Below, piece after piece: positions 1 to 9,547 of a stretch of 64,000 nucleotides of DNA. Positions within the stretch are counted from its first letter, which is position 1. The number at the start of each line of letters is the position of its first letter. The translations under genes were made by a program, and so were the position numbers. Source of the stretch: an uncultured bacterium (GTDB lineage: Bacteria > Actinomycetota > Coriobacteriia > Coriobacteriales > Coriobacteriaceae); assembly GCA_905214525.1 (NCBI GenBank), contig CAJMMN010000005.1:1-64000 (forward strand), read 5' to 3'. Under the pieces are notes generated by a model. That model was not told the DNA's origin and did not search any database. It saw only the letters and a list, made by a program, of their open reading frames with translations.

Positions 1-2
1 GC

Positions 3-92
3 TGCGGAAACGCGGGGTCCGTTCAGGCTGTTGCGTTGAGATTGAAAATCAACCAGAAACACGTAACTCTTTCTGCATTTATCGCGAGGTAG
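3..92 (+). CDS. 3' end of an unidentified gene (partial, cut by window start)
   Basis: Frame 3 is open from the window edge to a TAG at 90-92 and encodes about 29 residues ending in LSAFIAR. The stop lies 3 bases before the ATG of the next gene, and the Shine-Dalgarno-like GAGGTAGGA of that gene overlaps this stop, which is the usual layout of two genes in one operon. Too little is present to name a family. That it is coding is inferred from the spacing and the open frame only. Confidence 0.45.
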   Translation, partial: CGNAGSVQAVALRLKINQKHVTLSAFIAR

Positions 93-95
93 GAA

Positions 96-2567
96 ATGAA
101 TAAGTACAATGAGCAGTGTCCAACAAACGAAAGGCAAACAATGCGAGTCGAAACAACCGGAGTATGCAGAGGAAACTGGAAAATCTACCAGCAGCTTAAA
201 ATAGAAGGCATCCATGAAGGCTCCAGCATAAAAGCTCAAGCGGCAACGGTTGACGACCGCCGTTTACCTTTGTCTCTTCTAAAATTCAAGGACAATAACG
301 GCGAATCAGACTCATACGTTCTTGTAATCCCCGACCCCGACACCCGATCCATTAAAGTTGAGTTTAGCGAAATCGGCAAAGACGGTCGTAACCTGAGCAG
401 CGACTCCCTTTCGCTCAATTGCAAGAACATCAAATGGGAGTCGCGTCTTAACTACAAAATTAAACCTGACATGTGCAGCAAACTCAGAAATTACGATGAC
501 GTTTCAGAGTTTGAGATGGCGACGATTGATTTTTGGCAGTGCATCGAAGATTCAAACGAGTATATCCTGAGGTGCACGGTTAGAACACCGTACCGCAACG
601 ACTCGCAAATCAAACTTCGCTGCCTCGATCGGTTCCTCAATGAGGTTGAGCTGAGCATAGTCAACTTCGGCTCAAATGTAACGAGTGTTGGATTTACATC
701 CGAGAAAAAACAACTTGAAACACAGCTCTCGATCCGCATGCCAAAGGCGTTTGATCGTTACTACTTTATAATTGGCGATCAAAATCACCCTTCATTCAGT
801 GCATTTGACTGCTTAACGCCTGATAAATTAGGCTTGCTTCTTGAGGAGACCAACTTCCTCTTTACCCATGCGCAGTTTGACCCTGAATACCCCGAATGGT
901 TTACAGAGCATAAGGCAACCATTGGCGCACTGGAGAAGCAGAGAAAAATCGTCTTCAATAGCGCTCCGAAATTCAGCATCATTGTCCCTCTTTACAACAC
1001 GCCCATTTCGTTTTTTAACGATATGGTCGAATCCGTAAAAAACCAGTCTTATGCAAACTGGGAGCTCCTCCTAGTTAATGCAAGCCCTGACAATCAGGAA
1101 CTAAAGGCTCGCGTTGAGCAGGAAACAGCCCGCGACAACAGAATTAAGTCAATTAATCTTACCGAAAATAAGGGTATTTCCGAAAACACAAACGCAGGCG
1201 TTGCCGTAGCTTCGGGCGATTTCGTTAGCTTCTTTGACCATGACGACATTCTTGAACCGGACTTGTTGTTCTCATATGCCGAGGCAATTGAAAACAATAA
1301 TGGCGTCGATCTTCTTTATTGTGATGAAGATAAACTCATGCCCGATAGAAAGTTAGCGCAGCCGTTCTTTAAGCCGGATTTCAATATCGATCTGCTCAGA
1401 AACAATAACTATATCTGCCACATGCTTACCATCCGTAAGTCCCTGCTAGACACTCTAGAGCCGAACACAAAAGAGTTCGATGGAGCACAGGATCATAATC
1501 TGACTCTCCGCGCCGTGGAAAAGGCAAGGAAAGTTCATCATGTTGCGAAGGTTCTATACCACTGGCGCCTAAGCGAGACCTCCACCGCAGCAAATGCCGA
1601 TAGCAAGCCGTATGCCACTATCGCAGGTATCAAAGCGGTCCAGAGTCATTTGGACAGGCTTGGGCTCAATGCGAAGGTCGAACAAGCGCGTCGTCCCTTT
1701 ACATATAAAGTAACCTACGCTGTGCCAGATTCCCACCCACTCGTGTCAATTATCATCCCGACTAAAGACCACGCCGACATTCTGAACAACTGCATTACAT
1801 CAATTGTTGAGAAATCAACGTACGACAATTACGAGCTCGTCATAATCGAAAACAACAGCACAGAAAAGGTGACGTTCGATTATTACGATAAGTTGCAAGC
1901 AAAATATCCTGACATCGTTCGTCTTGTAACTTGGGAACACGAATTCAATTTCTCCAAGCTCATGAACTTTGGCGTTGCTCACGCCAAGGGCGACTATCTC
2001 TTGCTATTGAATAACGATACTGAGGTAATTACGCCCAATTGGATCGAGACCATGCTTGGCATCTGCGCACGTGAGGATGTTGGCGCAGTCGGTGCAAAAC
2101 TCTACTATCCCGACAACACCATTCAGCACGCGGGCCTATGCGTCACTGGCGGCGTGGCGGGACATCTTTGCCAGAGCATGCCAAGGAATAATTGGGGCTA
2201 CTTTGCACTCAACGATGCGCAACAAGACTTCAGCGCTGTCACTGCAGCTTGCATAATGACCAAGCGTAGCGAATATGAGAAAGTCGGAGGTTTCACCGAA
2301 GAGCTTCAAGTTGCATTTAATGATGTTGACTTTTGCTTAAAGCTACGCGAGATTAACGACCTGATCGTATACACGCCCGAAGTCGAGCTCTATCACTACG
2401 AGTCGATTTCTAGAGGCGTTGAAAACAATACGGAAAAGCAGATTCGGTTCCACAAAGAAGTCGCATACATGAATTATCGCTGGGCAAAATACTATGTCGA
2501 AGGCGATCCGTACATTAACCCAAATTTCAGCGTGGGAGAACCCGGAAATCGCTACTATCATTTATAA
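96..2567 (+). CDS. Tandem-domain family 2 glycosyltransferase
   Basis: This 823-residue cytoplasmic enzyme probably builds a cell-surface polysaccharide by adding two sugars. An N-terminal region of about 290 residues has no clear assignment. A first GT2 domain (about 290-540) has the FSIIVPLYNT start and a DHDD metal-binding motif. A second GT2 domain (about 545-800) starts VSIIIPTKDH and carries LLLLNNDTEV. The arrangement is known from O-antigen and rhamnan-type glycosyltransferases; the sugar cannot be read from sequence. The start at 96 follows GAGGTAGGA. A paralogue of the same length and domain order lies on the opposite strand at 34507-36993. It converges with the choline-binding protein gene at 2759 across a perfect hairpin. 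Confidence 0.9.
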   Translation: MNKYNEQCPTNERQTMRVETTGVCRGNWKIYQQLKIEGIHEGSSIKAQAATVDDRRLPLSLLKFKDNNGESDSYVLVIPDPDTRSIKVEFSEIGKDGRNLSSDSLSLNCKNIKWESRLNYKIKPDMCSKLRNYDDVSEFEMATIDFWQCIEDSNEYILRCTVRTPYRNDSQIKLRCLDRFLNEVELSIVNFGSNVTSVGFTSEKKQLETQLSIRMPKAFDRYYFIIGDQNHPSFSAFDCLTPDKLGLLLEETNFLFTHAQFDPEYPEWFTEHKATIGALEKQRKIVFNSAPKFSIIVPLYNTPISFFNDMVESVKNQSYANWELLLVNASPDNQELKARVEQETARDNRIKSINLTENKGISENTNAGVAVASGDFVSFFDHDDILEPDLLFSYAEAIENNNGVDLLYCDEDKLMPDRKLAQPFFKPDFNIDLLRNNNYICHMLTIRKSLLDTLEPNTKEFDGAQDHNLTLRAVEKARKVHHVAKVLYHWRLSETSTAANADSKPYATIAGIKAVQSHLDRLGLNAKVEQARRPFTYKVTYAVPDSHPLVSIIIPTKDHADILNNCITSIVEKSTYDNYELVIIENNSTEKVTFDYYDKLQAKYPDIVRLVTWEHEFNFSKLMNFGVAHAKGDYLLLLNNDTEVITPNWIETMLGICAREDVGAVGAKLYYPDNTIQHAGLCVTGGVAGHLCQSMPRNNWGYFALNDAQQDFSAVTAACIMTKRSEYEKVGGFTEELQVAFNDVDFCLKLREINDLIVYTPEVELYHYESISRGVENNTEKQIRFHKEVAYMNYRWAKYYVEGDPYINPNFSVGEPGNRYYHL

Positions 2568-2625
2568 AGTGTTAGCTTAATTCTGCGCTTTCTAATTTTA
2601 ACCTTATTAAAATGCGACTAATAGA

Positions 2626-2659
2626 TAAGGGAATCGAGGGTCAACCCTCGATTCCCTTA
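2626..2659. terminator. Bidirectional hairpin between convergent genes
   Basis: A perfect 15-bp stem (2626-2640 with 2645-2659) closes a TCAA tetraloop. It lies between the stops of the convergent genes ending at 2567 and 2759. No strong U-run follows on either strand, so it is called a terminator from stem strength and position. Confidence 0.7.
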
Positions 2660-2758
2660 CTATGAATAATTGCATTCCATACATGATATACAGTTAAGAA
2701 GCGTTTGTGATTCGATACACAAGCAGGCGTTGATTCCGCATGCTGGCCAGAATCCGCA

Positions 2759-4606
2759 TCATTCCAAAGGCGTATTTAAAACCCAGCCCCACTGTGGTAT
2801 AGCGGTAGTGTGGTAGTAGTTCAGCCACCAAGCAAGTGATGTTGTCCTGATGTAACCGATGTTATCCATAACCATACCGTTTCCGATATAAATAGCAATA
2901 TGGCCCCAGCGGGCACCAGCACTTGTATGAGTATGCGTAGGGACCGCAACGATCATTCCAACTTTAAGCTGAGATATATCTCGGCTGTAACACCAATTCC
3001 AGAACATGTCGCATGCGTCGCCGTTGGGATATGACCCCAGCACGGGGTAAAACACATGGCTAACCCACTCCGAGCACAGTCCCGCCCCAGGAGAAGGAAC
3101 GCTATGGCAACGATTAACGATCTGGGACTGCAAGGAGGCGCGCGCGGAGTGCTCAGGCTCCACCCAAGCACCTGAGGCATTAAAGAAATACTCGGAGTCT
3201 CCAATTCTGTTCCAGCCATTTACCATTTGTCCAGAAGACATAAGGTAGTACCACGTTCCATCATCATCGAGGAACCAGCCAGTATTCATAGCTCCGGATT
3301 CGTTGTCGAGGTGATACCACCTACCGTCAATGAATCGCCAACCGCGCTGCAGAACCCCATCTGAGTCTGTGTAAAACCACACCTGTGCAGCTGAGGACCA
3401 ATACCAGCCAGCGACAGGCTTTCCCTCGGGATCCCTGAGCTTAATTCCACCCGCGCCGTCCTTGACGCCCGAAAGCACAATCGCACCACTGCTGCACGCA
3501 TAATATACGTTTTCATCTTGTGAGAAGACCCAAGTGTTGCACTTTAATGCACCGCCGCTATCCGGATCCAAATAATAAATGGAGCCATTTACAGTTTGAA
3601 ATCCTTCCAGCATGGCGCCATTATTATTGGGGTCTAGCAAATACCAGCTAGAACCATTGTAAAACCACCCGGTACGAATCTCTCCCGATGCGTTGGAGCA
3701 ATACCATGCCCCATCGTTAATAAACCAACCGGAGCTCATAGAACCGGATTCGGAAAAATGATACAAAGAGCCGTTAACAAGCCTAAAGCCCGTAGCCATT
3801 AATCCAGAAGGCTCAAGCCAGTACCAAGTATTGCCAAGGAGTAACCACCCGGTCTGCATAGCGCCCGAACTGTCCAAATAGTACCAGCTATCATCAATTA
3901 AAACCCAGCCGGTCTTCATTGAACCCGATGTCTCGTCAAGGTAGAACCAGCGCCCACCGGTGGCAGCCCATCCCTTCAAATGTGCACAGGAGTTAGAAAA
4001 TAAATGCCAGCCATCGTTCAAGTATTTCCAGCCAGTAGCTGCATAACCTTCGGAATCAAAATAATACTCCGCCCCTCTAATGGACAGAAAACAGTTTGAC
4101 GGCCAACCACCAGCCTCATATCTCCACCACCATTTACCGTTTTGGTAGGCCCAAGAACCAGGAAGAGCGATGTTATTATCAGAGGAACGAACGATCTGGA
4201 ACGACAGTTGAGAGGTAACGCCGGCGTAATTCCCTAGCCCATTCACTCTTATAGTGGCGCAGCCAGGGGCAACATTATCTGAATACGTGACTTCATAATC
4301 GATTCCGCTTGCTAGCGCAGAACCGCTGGCAGTCAAAACAGAGACATCAGGAGTAATCACATCGCCAGTATATTCATATATCGACGAATCGATAGATGCT
4401 TTGAAATTATCGGAATCCAAAGTCAAACGATCGCTACCTGATGTCCCAAATGCTTCCTGACCCGATTGAACCAAAGAGCCATCAGTGCCTTCAGCCACGC
4501 AATCTTCAGTTAATGAAAATGCGATTGCGGGCCATAAAAGAGAGATGAAACAAATAGATGTTAGACAAACCACGCTGATTAAACTCAGATGTCGATTTTT
4601 CATCAT
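2759..4606 (-). CDS. Secreted choline-binding-repeat protein with C-terminal CHAP/NlpC-like amidase domain
   Basis: A 615-residue exported protein likely held on the wall by its repeats and acting on peptidoglycan. It shows a signal peptide (1-30), an Ig-like segment (about 66-136, with YTGD, GIDYEVTYSDN and GNYAG), then many copies of the GW..-GxWYYLxxxGxMxTGW cell-wall/choline-binding repeat (about 150-475). The C-terminal cysteine-peptidase-like domain has a probable catalytic Cys511 (GLCSEWV) and His569 (RWGHIAIYIG). The repeat is the type that binds phosphocholine in pneumococcal proteins; choline binding here is inferred from that and from the lic genes nearby. The start has ATG-ATG preceded by GAGAAGAG; either ATG could be used. 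It lies downstream of the glycan genes on the same strand. Confidence 0.9.
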   Translation of the reverse strand: MMKNRHLSLISVVCLTSICFISLLWPAIAFSLTEDCVAEGTDGSLVQSGQEAFGTSGSDRLTLDSDNFKASIDSSIYEYTGDVITPDVSVLTASGSALASGIDYEVTYSDNVAPGCATIRVNGLGNYAGVTSQLSFQIVRSSDNNIALPGSWAYQNGKWWWRYEAGGWPSNCFLSIRGAEYYFDSEGYAATGWKYLNDGWHLFSNSCAHLKGWAATGGRWFYLDETSGSMKTGWVLIDDSWYYLDSSGAMQTGWLLLGNTWYWLEPSGLMATGFRLVNGSLYHFSESGSMSSGWFINDGAWYCSNASGEIRTGWFYNGSSWYLLDPNNNGAMLEGFQTVNGSIYYLDPDSGGALKCNTWVFSQDENVYYACSSGAIVLSGVKDGAGGIKLRDPEGKPVAGWYWSSAAQVWFYTDSDGVLQRGWRFIDGRWYHLDNESGAMNTGWFLDDDGTWYYLMSSGQMVNGWNRIGDSEYFFNASGAWVEPEHSARASLQSQIVNRCHSVPSPGAGLCSEWVSHVFYPVLGSYPNGDACDMFWNWCYSRDISQLKVGMIVAVPTHTHTSAGARWGHIAIYIGNGMVMDNIGYIRTTSLAWWLNYYHTTAIPQWGWVLNTPLE

Positions 4607-4747
4607 TTTTCTCTTCTCGCCAAATCAAATTAACCTTTGAATATCCAGATGCAGTCGACCCAGAGATGCAGTTCCCAAATTAATTAATATGCAAGACAAC
4701 TCGCTTGATACGTTGCACCAGATAAAACGATAAGACACTCAACATAG

Positions 4748-4772
4748 GGATTGTCTATTTGTTAGACAATCC
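4748..4772. terminator. Perfect inverted repeat in the 4607-4864 gap
   Basis: Ten-base arms GGATTGTCTA and TAGACAATCC are separated by 5 bases. The element lies between the DUF2304 gene and the next minus-strand gene, so it could end the glycan transcript or act as an operator for the choline-binding protein gene. No U-run follows it on the minus strand. The rest of the gap shows no gene. Confidence 0.45.
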
Positions 4773-4864
4773 ACAACCAGCAGTCGAGCGCGATCAATGG
4801 TGCACAAACTTAGGAGCCCTAATGAGGGATAGCCGAAGGAACTGAATCAAACCATGTATTGAGC

Positions 4865-5218
4865 TCATTCATGATCAGACCTTTTCTCAAGCTCTTTTTC
4901 GAGCAGGGCAATCCTATGAGTAAGGTTTTTGATCGCCAAAACATGACGACTCGCGGCAACGCTAAGAGACAGAGAGATTGCAAGCAACAGCACGATTGCA
5001 CCCAAAAAAAGGAAATTGGCCGGGTTGACAAACCCAATAGCTGTTGAGCAACTATAAATAATCTGAGGACATAAATCACAGATCAAGGCCGCCATACACA
5101 TCAAAATCCACAGCAAAGAGTACTTAAGAAGCATCTTTCCGTTGGACACGAGACGTAAAACATAGACGAGGAATCCGCCGAAAAAGAGGGCCGCACCAAT
5201 CCTCAAAATAAGATTCAT
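4865..5218 (-). CDS. DUF2304 family membrane protein
   Basis: A 117-residue protein with three hydrophobic segments (about 3-22, 30-52 and 63-88) followed by a short charged, coiled-coil-prone tail ending in LEKELEKR. Length and layout match DUF2304, small membrane proteins that commonly sit next to dolichyl-phosphate-mannose-synthase-like GT2 enzymes. The start codon overlaps the stop of that enzyme by one base (TAATG), which implies translational coupling. A role as membrane partner of the neighbouring transferase in making a lipid-linked sugar is inferred. Confidence 0.8.
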   Translation of the reverse strand: MNLILRIGAALFFGGFLVYVLRLVSNGKMLLKYSLLWILMCMAALICDLCPQIIYSCSTAIGFVNPANFLFLGAIVLLLAISLSLSVAASRHVLAIKNLTHRIALLEKELEKRSDHE

Positions 5219-5964
5219 TATTTGTCTCCCCTATGAACCCAGCACACAAGGACAATGGCTAACGTAACCTTGACCATATAGTAGACGGAAGAGAAGCCCC
5301 CGATAGATGAACGTCCACCTTGGCGCTCATTCATCTTTACAGGCGCTTCCATAACGGGAAGACCAAGCTTCATAGCCAAAGCAATCGACTCTGGCTCCGG
5401 GTAGTCATCAGGATAACTCTTGCAGAACAGGTCGATAGCATCTTTATTGCAGGCCCTAAAGCCAGAAGTGGGATCGGTGACCACCTTACCCGTAAGCAAC
5501 TCGAGCAAAAATGAAAGCCACCTGATTCCAACACGACGCATAAAAGTTGATTGAAAACCATCAGTCTCAACCAGAAATCGAGAGCCTATCGCCAAACTCG
5601 CACCGCTCTCAATCAGCTTTACAAGCTCAGGAATATAAGAAGGATCATGTTGGCCATCGCCGTCAACCTGAATGTCGATATCATAGCCAAATCTCTGGGC
5701 ATATTTATGGCCCGCTTGGACCGCTCCACCGATACCAAGGTTCTGCGGCAAATCCAATATGTTGATACCATGCTCTCGACAAAGCTCAAACGTTGTATCT
5801 TGTGAGCCGTCGTTGATTACGACATAGTCATAACCCGCAGCTTTTATAGCTGCAACGGTATTGAGAATGCACTCCTGTTCGTTATAGGCAGGAATTATTA
5901 CGAGAACACGCAGATGTCCTTTTGAACATGTCGTTGAAGTAAAAGACAATCGAGATTCATCCAT
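5218..5964 (-). CDS. GT2 glycosyltransferase, polyprenyl-phosphate sugar synthase-like
   Basis: A 248-residue soluble GT2 enzyme resembling dolichol-phosphate mannosyltransferase and polyprenyl-phosphate-sugar synthases. It begins with VLVIIPAYNEQE, has QVDGDGQHDPSYI (metal and nucleotide-sugar site), then GSRFL and DPTSGFRACN, the usual signatures of the subfamily. It would move a sugar from a nucleotide donor to undecaprenyl phosphate at the inner face of the membrane. It is coupled by a 1-base overlap to the DUF2304 gene and lies below a polytopic protein that could use the lipid-linked sugar. The exact sugar is unknown. Confidence 0.88.
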   Translation of the reverse strand: MDESRLSFTSTTCSKGHLRVLVIIPAYNEQECILNTVAAIKAAGYDYVVINDGSQDTTFELCREHGINILDLPQNLGIGGAVQAGHKYAQRFGYDIDIQVDGDGQHDPSYIPELVKLIESGASLAIGSRFLVETDGFQSTFMRRVGIRWLSFLLELLTGKVVTDPTSGFRACNKDAIDLFCKSYPDDYPEPESIALAMKLGLPVMEAPVKMNERQGGRSSIGGFSSVYYMVKVTLAIVLVCWVHRGDK

Positions 5965-6279
5965 TCCAAAAACAGTTGGCTCTTAGCGACGCCCAAAGAA
6001 TTTGCGACTCTTACAGTCCAACGCATAGCTTAACTCAGACTTAAGTTTACTGTATCCTGTCTAACCATTAGGAAGTTACATCTCAAGCTTAGATATTTAG
6101 CTTGCTCAACTAGGGCACACATGGAGTCCCCATCCATCACCGCAGGAAAAGGACCCCTTGCAGTTCTGCCTCAAATACGGGGCGCATGTCCTGAGCGAAC
6201 CCTCAACGCCGTCCCATTCGATCCAATCGAATCCAACTAATTGCCCACTCCTACTATAACCATGACCTATATCGCTAAT
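5965..6279. other. Gene-free gap
   Basis: This 315-base stretch lies between two minus-strand genes. Every frame is broken and no RNA gene was recognised. A small imperfect inverted repeat (CAAGCT ... AGCTTG near 6083-6104) is the only structure seen. It may hold the promoter of the downstream GT2/DUF2304 pair, but no convincing -35/-10 pair was found. Confidence 0.4.
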
Positions 6280-8271
6280 TTAGAAAAAACGGATATACAG
6301 AAGCTCGAACATCACAAAATACAGCAGCGCAAATGGAGCCCCGAGCATAAAGGCTGTAACTTTAGCCTTCACCTCCTCATCGCAGTAAATAGGGAACCTG
6401 AGCAATAGACAGGCAAAAGGTATTATCAAAGGTATGAGATATCGCGCTTGGACACCCGCAACTGTCTGGCTTCCAACTCCTGTAAAAGCGATGTATAGAG
6501 CCAAAGCAACTAGGTGGCAAGTAGCAAGAACCAGGAATAGAGTCCAAACAATTCCGCAACGGCTAAGCTTTAATTTAGTATCTTTTTCATTATCAATAAT
6601 GCAAATAGCTTCAAACAGCATGATGGGGAGATACGAAAGCCATGGGAACAGATTAGACACGTCCCCAAGATAAGCCATATTCGTTGATATTGAATTGAGA
6701 AACGCCGGGGTCAGCATCGATCCAAAAACGAAATTCGAGATTACAGCTATAGTTCCAACTGGATTTGCAAGCACTCCCGTCGTTTGACCAGCCGTAGAGA
6801 CTTCGGAGCCACCACGTGCATCAGAAATATTATTTACGACAGATGAGAAATATGGCGTCAAGAAAGATAGAATCATAATGGCACAAACGAATAGAGCAGT
6901 ACCAATCAAGATACGTCTTTGCTTGCTTGAAACATATTTATTTGCAGGAATTAAAAGCGCAAGTCCAAATAAGGGAAAATAAATCGCTTTAGCTGCAAAC
7001 CCGATTGCAAAAGATAGTAGAAATGCGAAGAACGTTTTAGCAGAAATATCCTCTTCAGAAATAAGCATCTTCAACAAAAGAGCTGTTCCTAGCAAACTGA
7101 ACGATATCACACAGGGATCATACGAGTAACTGGCTGCCATTAACACAGCAGACGGGAACAACGCAATACAAGTGAAAAGACATTTTCTGCAAGGGGCTAT
7201 ACGAATTGCGATTCCGCAGATAACTGCATACGCAAACAAATTAAAAATTTTACCCAATGCAAATTTGATAGAGAATGGGAGATGAAGCAAGCGACCCAAA
7301 CAAAGGCCGATAGATGAAGGAATATAGGCAATTTTAGAAAGAGCCACACTATCAAAACAATTAAAACGTTCGATACCTTCAGCTAAATCATTTTTATCAG
7401 CCTCTCTGACCAATTGCTCAACAGAGCCACGGTTAAACTCTCTTGTTTCATCTATTGGGTACTTACCCAAAGCTGCATCCAAACTAAAGCCGTCCCCCAT
7501 ATAAAACTGCTCGACTATCATTCGGTCAGAATTTGTTATTTCAGCATTTGTGAGGTAGGAAAAACTGTTTGCATTTCCATAGTGGACCTCATCATCCCAT
7601 GTCAAAAAATTTGTAACGGGAAAGCAAATAATTACGGATAGACCAATTGAGACAATGCATGCGAAAGCGAACAGTTCGGGCTTCAGATAAGAAATGCCCC
7701 CATTAATAGCAATCAATCCGATCAAAACCGTAATGGGCAAAGCAGACGCGAACAACACCGTCTTTGACTTATCGAGCGGAATGCCAATAAAAGCGATTAA
7801 AACAGCAAAGCCAACAAAAACCGCCAAATAAAAGAAACACTTCTTAGCATCAGTTTTCTTAACCGAGGTTACGAAGCTCTTCATCAGGCCATAGCAAAGC
7901 TCAATTCCCTGGAACGCTAAAACTAAATGAAAGCATATAACCAGACCTGAGATATTCCATGCACCAAGACCGAAGGGGCCAAACGTCTTCGCGCCAGCCA
8001 ATATGATGAAAACTAGCAGAAAGCTGCTGAGGATACTGGACGCGACGAGAACGGTTATCTGACGAATAGCATCACCGCTCGACTGTGATTTCGGTTGCAA
8101 ATATAAGCACGCAACAGCAACGACATCGCAAAAGAGTTCAAGAATGAATAGATTTAAATTCTTATAGTGCAATGATGTCGCGACAGCTAACAAAAGAAGT
8201 CCCAGCCCAAAGATGGCAAGCGCGTACTCGCTTTTCTTAATTGCAGGATTATTCAAAACGTGCATCTCCAA
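6280..8271 (-). CDS. Polytopic membrane protein, DUF2142-like (GT-C fold candidate)
   Basis: A 663-residue protein with about twelve or more hydrophobic segments and a large loop near residues 215-300 containing FLTWDDEVHYGNANSF. The acidic loop after an early membrane segment and the overall size fit DUF2142-type proteins, which are thought to be GT-C-like glycosyltransferases using lipid-linked sugars, or glycan-modifying membrane proteins. That activity is inference. The frame opens with TTG (8271) and has an ATG two codons later; the GGAG next to the ATG is too close, so the exact start is uncertain. It sits between a GT4 gene and the polyprenyl-phosphate sugar synthase-like gene. Confidence 0.75.
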   Translation of the reverse strand: MEMHVLNNPAIKKSEYALAIFGLGLLLLAVATSLHYKNLNLFILELFCDVVAVACLYLQPKSQSSGDAIRQITVLVASSILSSFLLVFIILAGAKTFGPFGLGAWNISGLVICFHLVLAFQGIELCYGLMKSFVTSVKKTDAKKCFFYLAVFVGFAVLIAFIGIPLDKSKTVLFASALPITVLIGLIAINGGISYLKPELFAFACIVSIGLSVIICFPVTNFLTWDDEVHYGNANSFSYLTNAEITNSDRMIVEQFYMGDGFSLDAALGKYPIDETREFNRGSVEQLVREADKNDLAEGIERFNCFDSVALSKIAYIPSSIGLCLGRLLHLPFSIKFALGKIFNLFAYAVICGIAIRIAPCRKCLFTCIALFPSAVLMAASYSYDPCVISFSLLGTALLLKMLISEEDISAKTFFAFLLSFAIGFAAKAIYFPLFGLALLIPANKYVSSKQRRILIGTALFVCAIMILSFLTPYFSSVVNNISDARGGSEVSTAGQTTGVLANPVGTIAVISNFVFGSMLTPAFLNSISTNMAYLGDVSNLFPWLSYLPIMLFEAICIIDNEKDTKLKLSRCGIVWTLFLVLATCHLVALALYIAFTGVGSQTVAGVQARYLIPLIIPFACLLLRFPIYCDEEVKAKVTAFMLGAPFALLYFVMFELLYIRFF

Positions 8272-8368
8272 CTAAAGACAAAATCGAATAGGATAAGTCG
8301 ACAATAACAAATTCGGGTCTTAGATCCAACTTCACTCAAAAGCTAAGTAAAAGCCAGCCAAGTATCAC

Positions 8369-9514
8369 TTAGCAAATACAAAACGCCTTCTCGACATCTA
8401 TAGCAGTGGCGTCCCAGCTATATCGTTTTTCAACAAGGGCCCTAGAGTTTCGAGACTGTAGAGAAAGCAGCTTTCGATCATCAAAAAGCCTGCATAATGC
8501 CGAAACCACCTCATCAGATGACATGGACTGAATTATCGTGCCGTAGCTATCATCTGGAATAAGCTCGTGCGCGCCTCCCACATCTGTTACCACAGCAGGC
8601 GTTCCGCAAGCTGAAGCCTCAAGAAGTACCGTCGAAAAGCCTTCGGACCGAGTTGGAAGACAAAGCACATCTGCTTGCTGAAGTAAGGAGGAAATGTCCT
8701 CTGCGCTACATCTCCCAAGCCAAAACAAGTTCGACGAACAGGCTTCCTTGACTTCATTGGCCAGCGGACCATCCCCTGCAAGAACAAAACAAATATCACG
8801 CTTGGTAATATCCTTTGCGCGAGCTGCCTCAATAATTGAATAAATTCCCTTTTCAGGAATAAACCGCCCAACAAAAGCCACAACTAAAGATGATTGAGGG
8901 ACACCTAATTCTGATCGGAAATCTCTACCCGAAGAGATGCTCCTATAAATTGAAGCATTGATTGAGTTCGATATTACGCCCTTTGCACCGATATTAAAAT
9001 GCTGAAGCCATTCAACGCTTTTAGAAGAAATCCCATAGAAATCAGGTTCAAACGTCTTTACGCGATCAGTAATCCAATCCTCATATCGGCGCACAAAATA
9101 ATCAAGGAATGGCTGATTGAAAGAAAGATACGCTGAACCATGGTCGAGAACGACGGCCCTAGTGTTATGATCCACAGCAAACTTCAGCCCTTCGAGTGAG
9201 AGGGGGAAAAGCCTCGTGTTGATAAGTACGCCGTCCCACTCATAATCATCAAGGCTTTGCAGGAGCCGGTAATAATCGCCGGTTTTTTTGGGAAGAGGAA
9301 GCCTTCCATCAAGCAATGAAATACATGGAAGCCGAATTATCTCGAGACCGTTTTCGACTGAATGACCGACTCCTACGCGCATTGAATCATTAGTAACGAT
9401 AACCACCCTGTCGCCGCGGGCAGCTAGGGCATGAGCGAGACCATCGACAAAATTACCAATTCCACTAAGTTGCGGGTGATAATGATGGGTGAAAATACAA
9501 ATAGAAGAACTCAT
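8369..9514 (-). CDS. Family 4 glycosyltransferase
   Basis: A 381-residue GT-B enzyme. The N-terminal half opens with FTHHYHPQLSGIGNFV, a glycine loop typical of GT4. The C-terminal half has VGRFIPEKG, LAGDGPL and the EGFSTVLLEASACGTPAV nucleotide-sugar-binding signature with its E-x7-E pair. It would add one sugar, with retention, to a lipid-linked intermediate on the cytoplasmic side. GAGG lies 8 bases before the ATG. It is 33 bases downstream of the LicD gene and probably in the same transcript. Confidence 0.9.
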   Translation of the reverse strand: MSSSICIFTHHYHPQLSGIGNFVDGLAHALAARGDRVVIVTNDSMRVGVGHSVENGLEIIRLPCISLLDGRLPLPKKTGDYYRLLQSLDDYEWDGVLINTRLFPLSLEGLKFAVDHNTRAVVLDHGSAYLSFNQPFLDYFVRRYEDWITDRVKTFEPDFYGISSKSVEWLQHFNIGAKGVISNSINASIYRSISSGRDFRSELGVPQSSLVVAFVGRFIPEKGIYSIIEAARAKDITKRDICFVLAGDGPLANEVKEACSSNLFWLGRCSAEDISSLLQQADVLCLPTRSEGFSTVLLEASACGTPAVVTDVGGAHELIPDDSYGTIIQSMSSDEVVSALCRLFDDRKLLSLQSRNSRALVEKRYSWDATAIDVEKAFCIC

Positions 9515-9547
9515 TACATAACCTCATCTGGTAAAGATTTCATATCC

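Noticed and set aside
4748..4772. Inverted repeat considered as a second copy of the lic operator
   Set aside because: Half-sites share GATTG but the remaining arm bases and the distance between half-sites differ, so it is not the same site.
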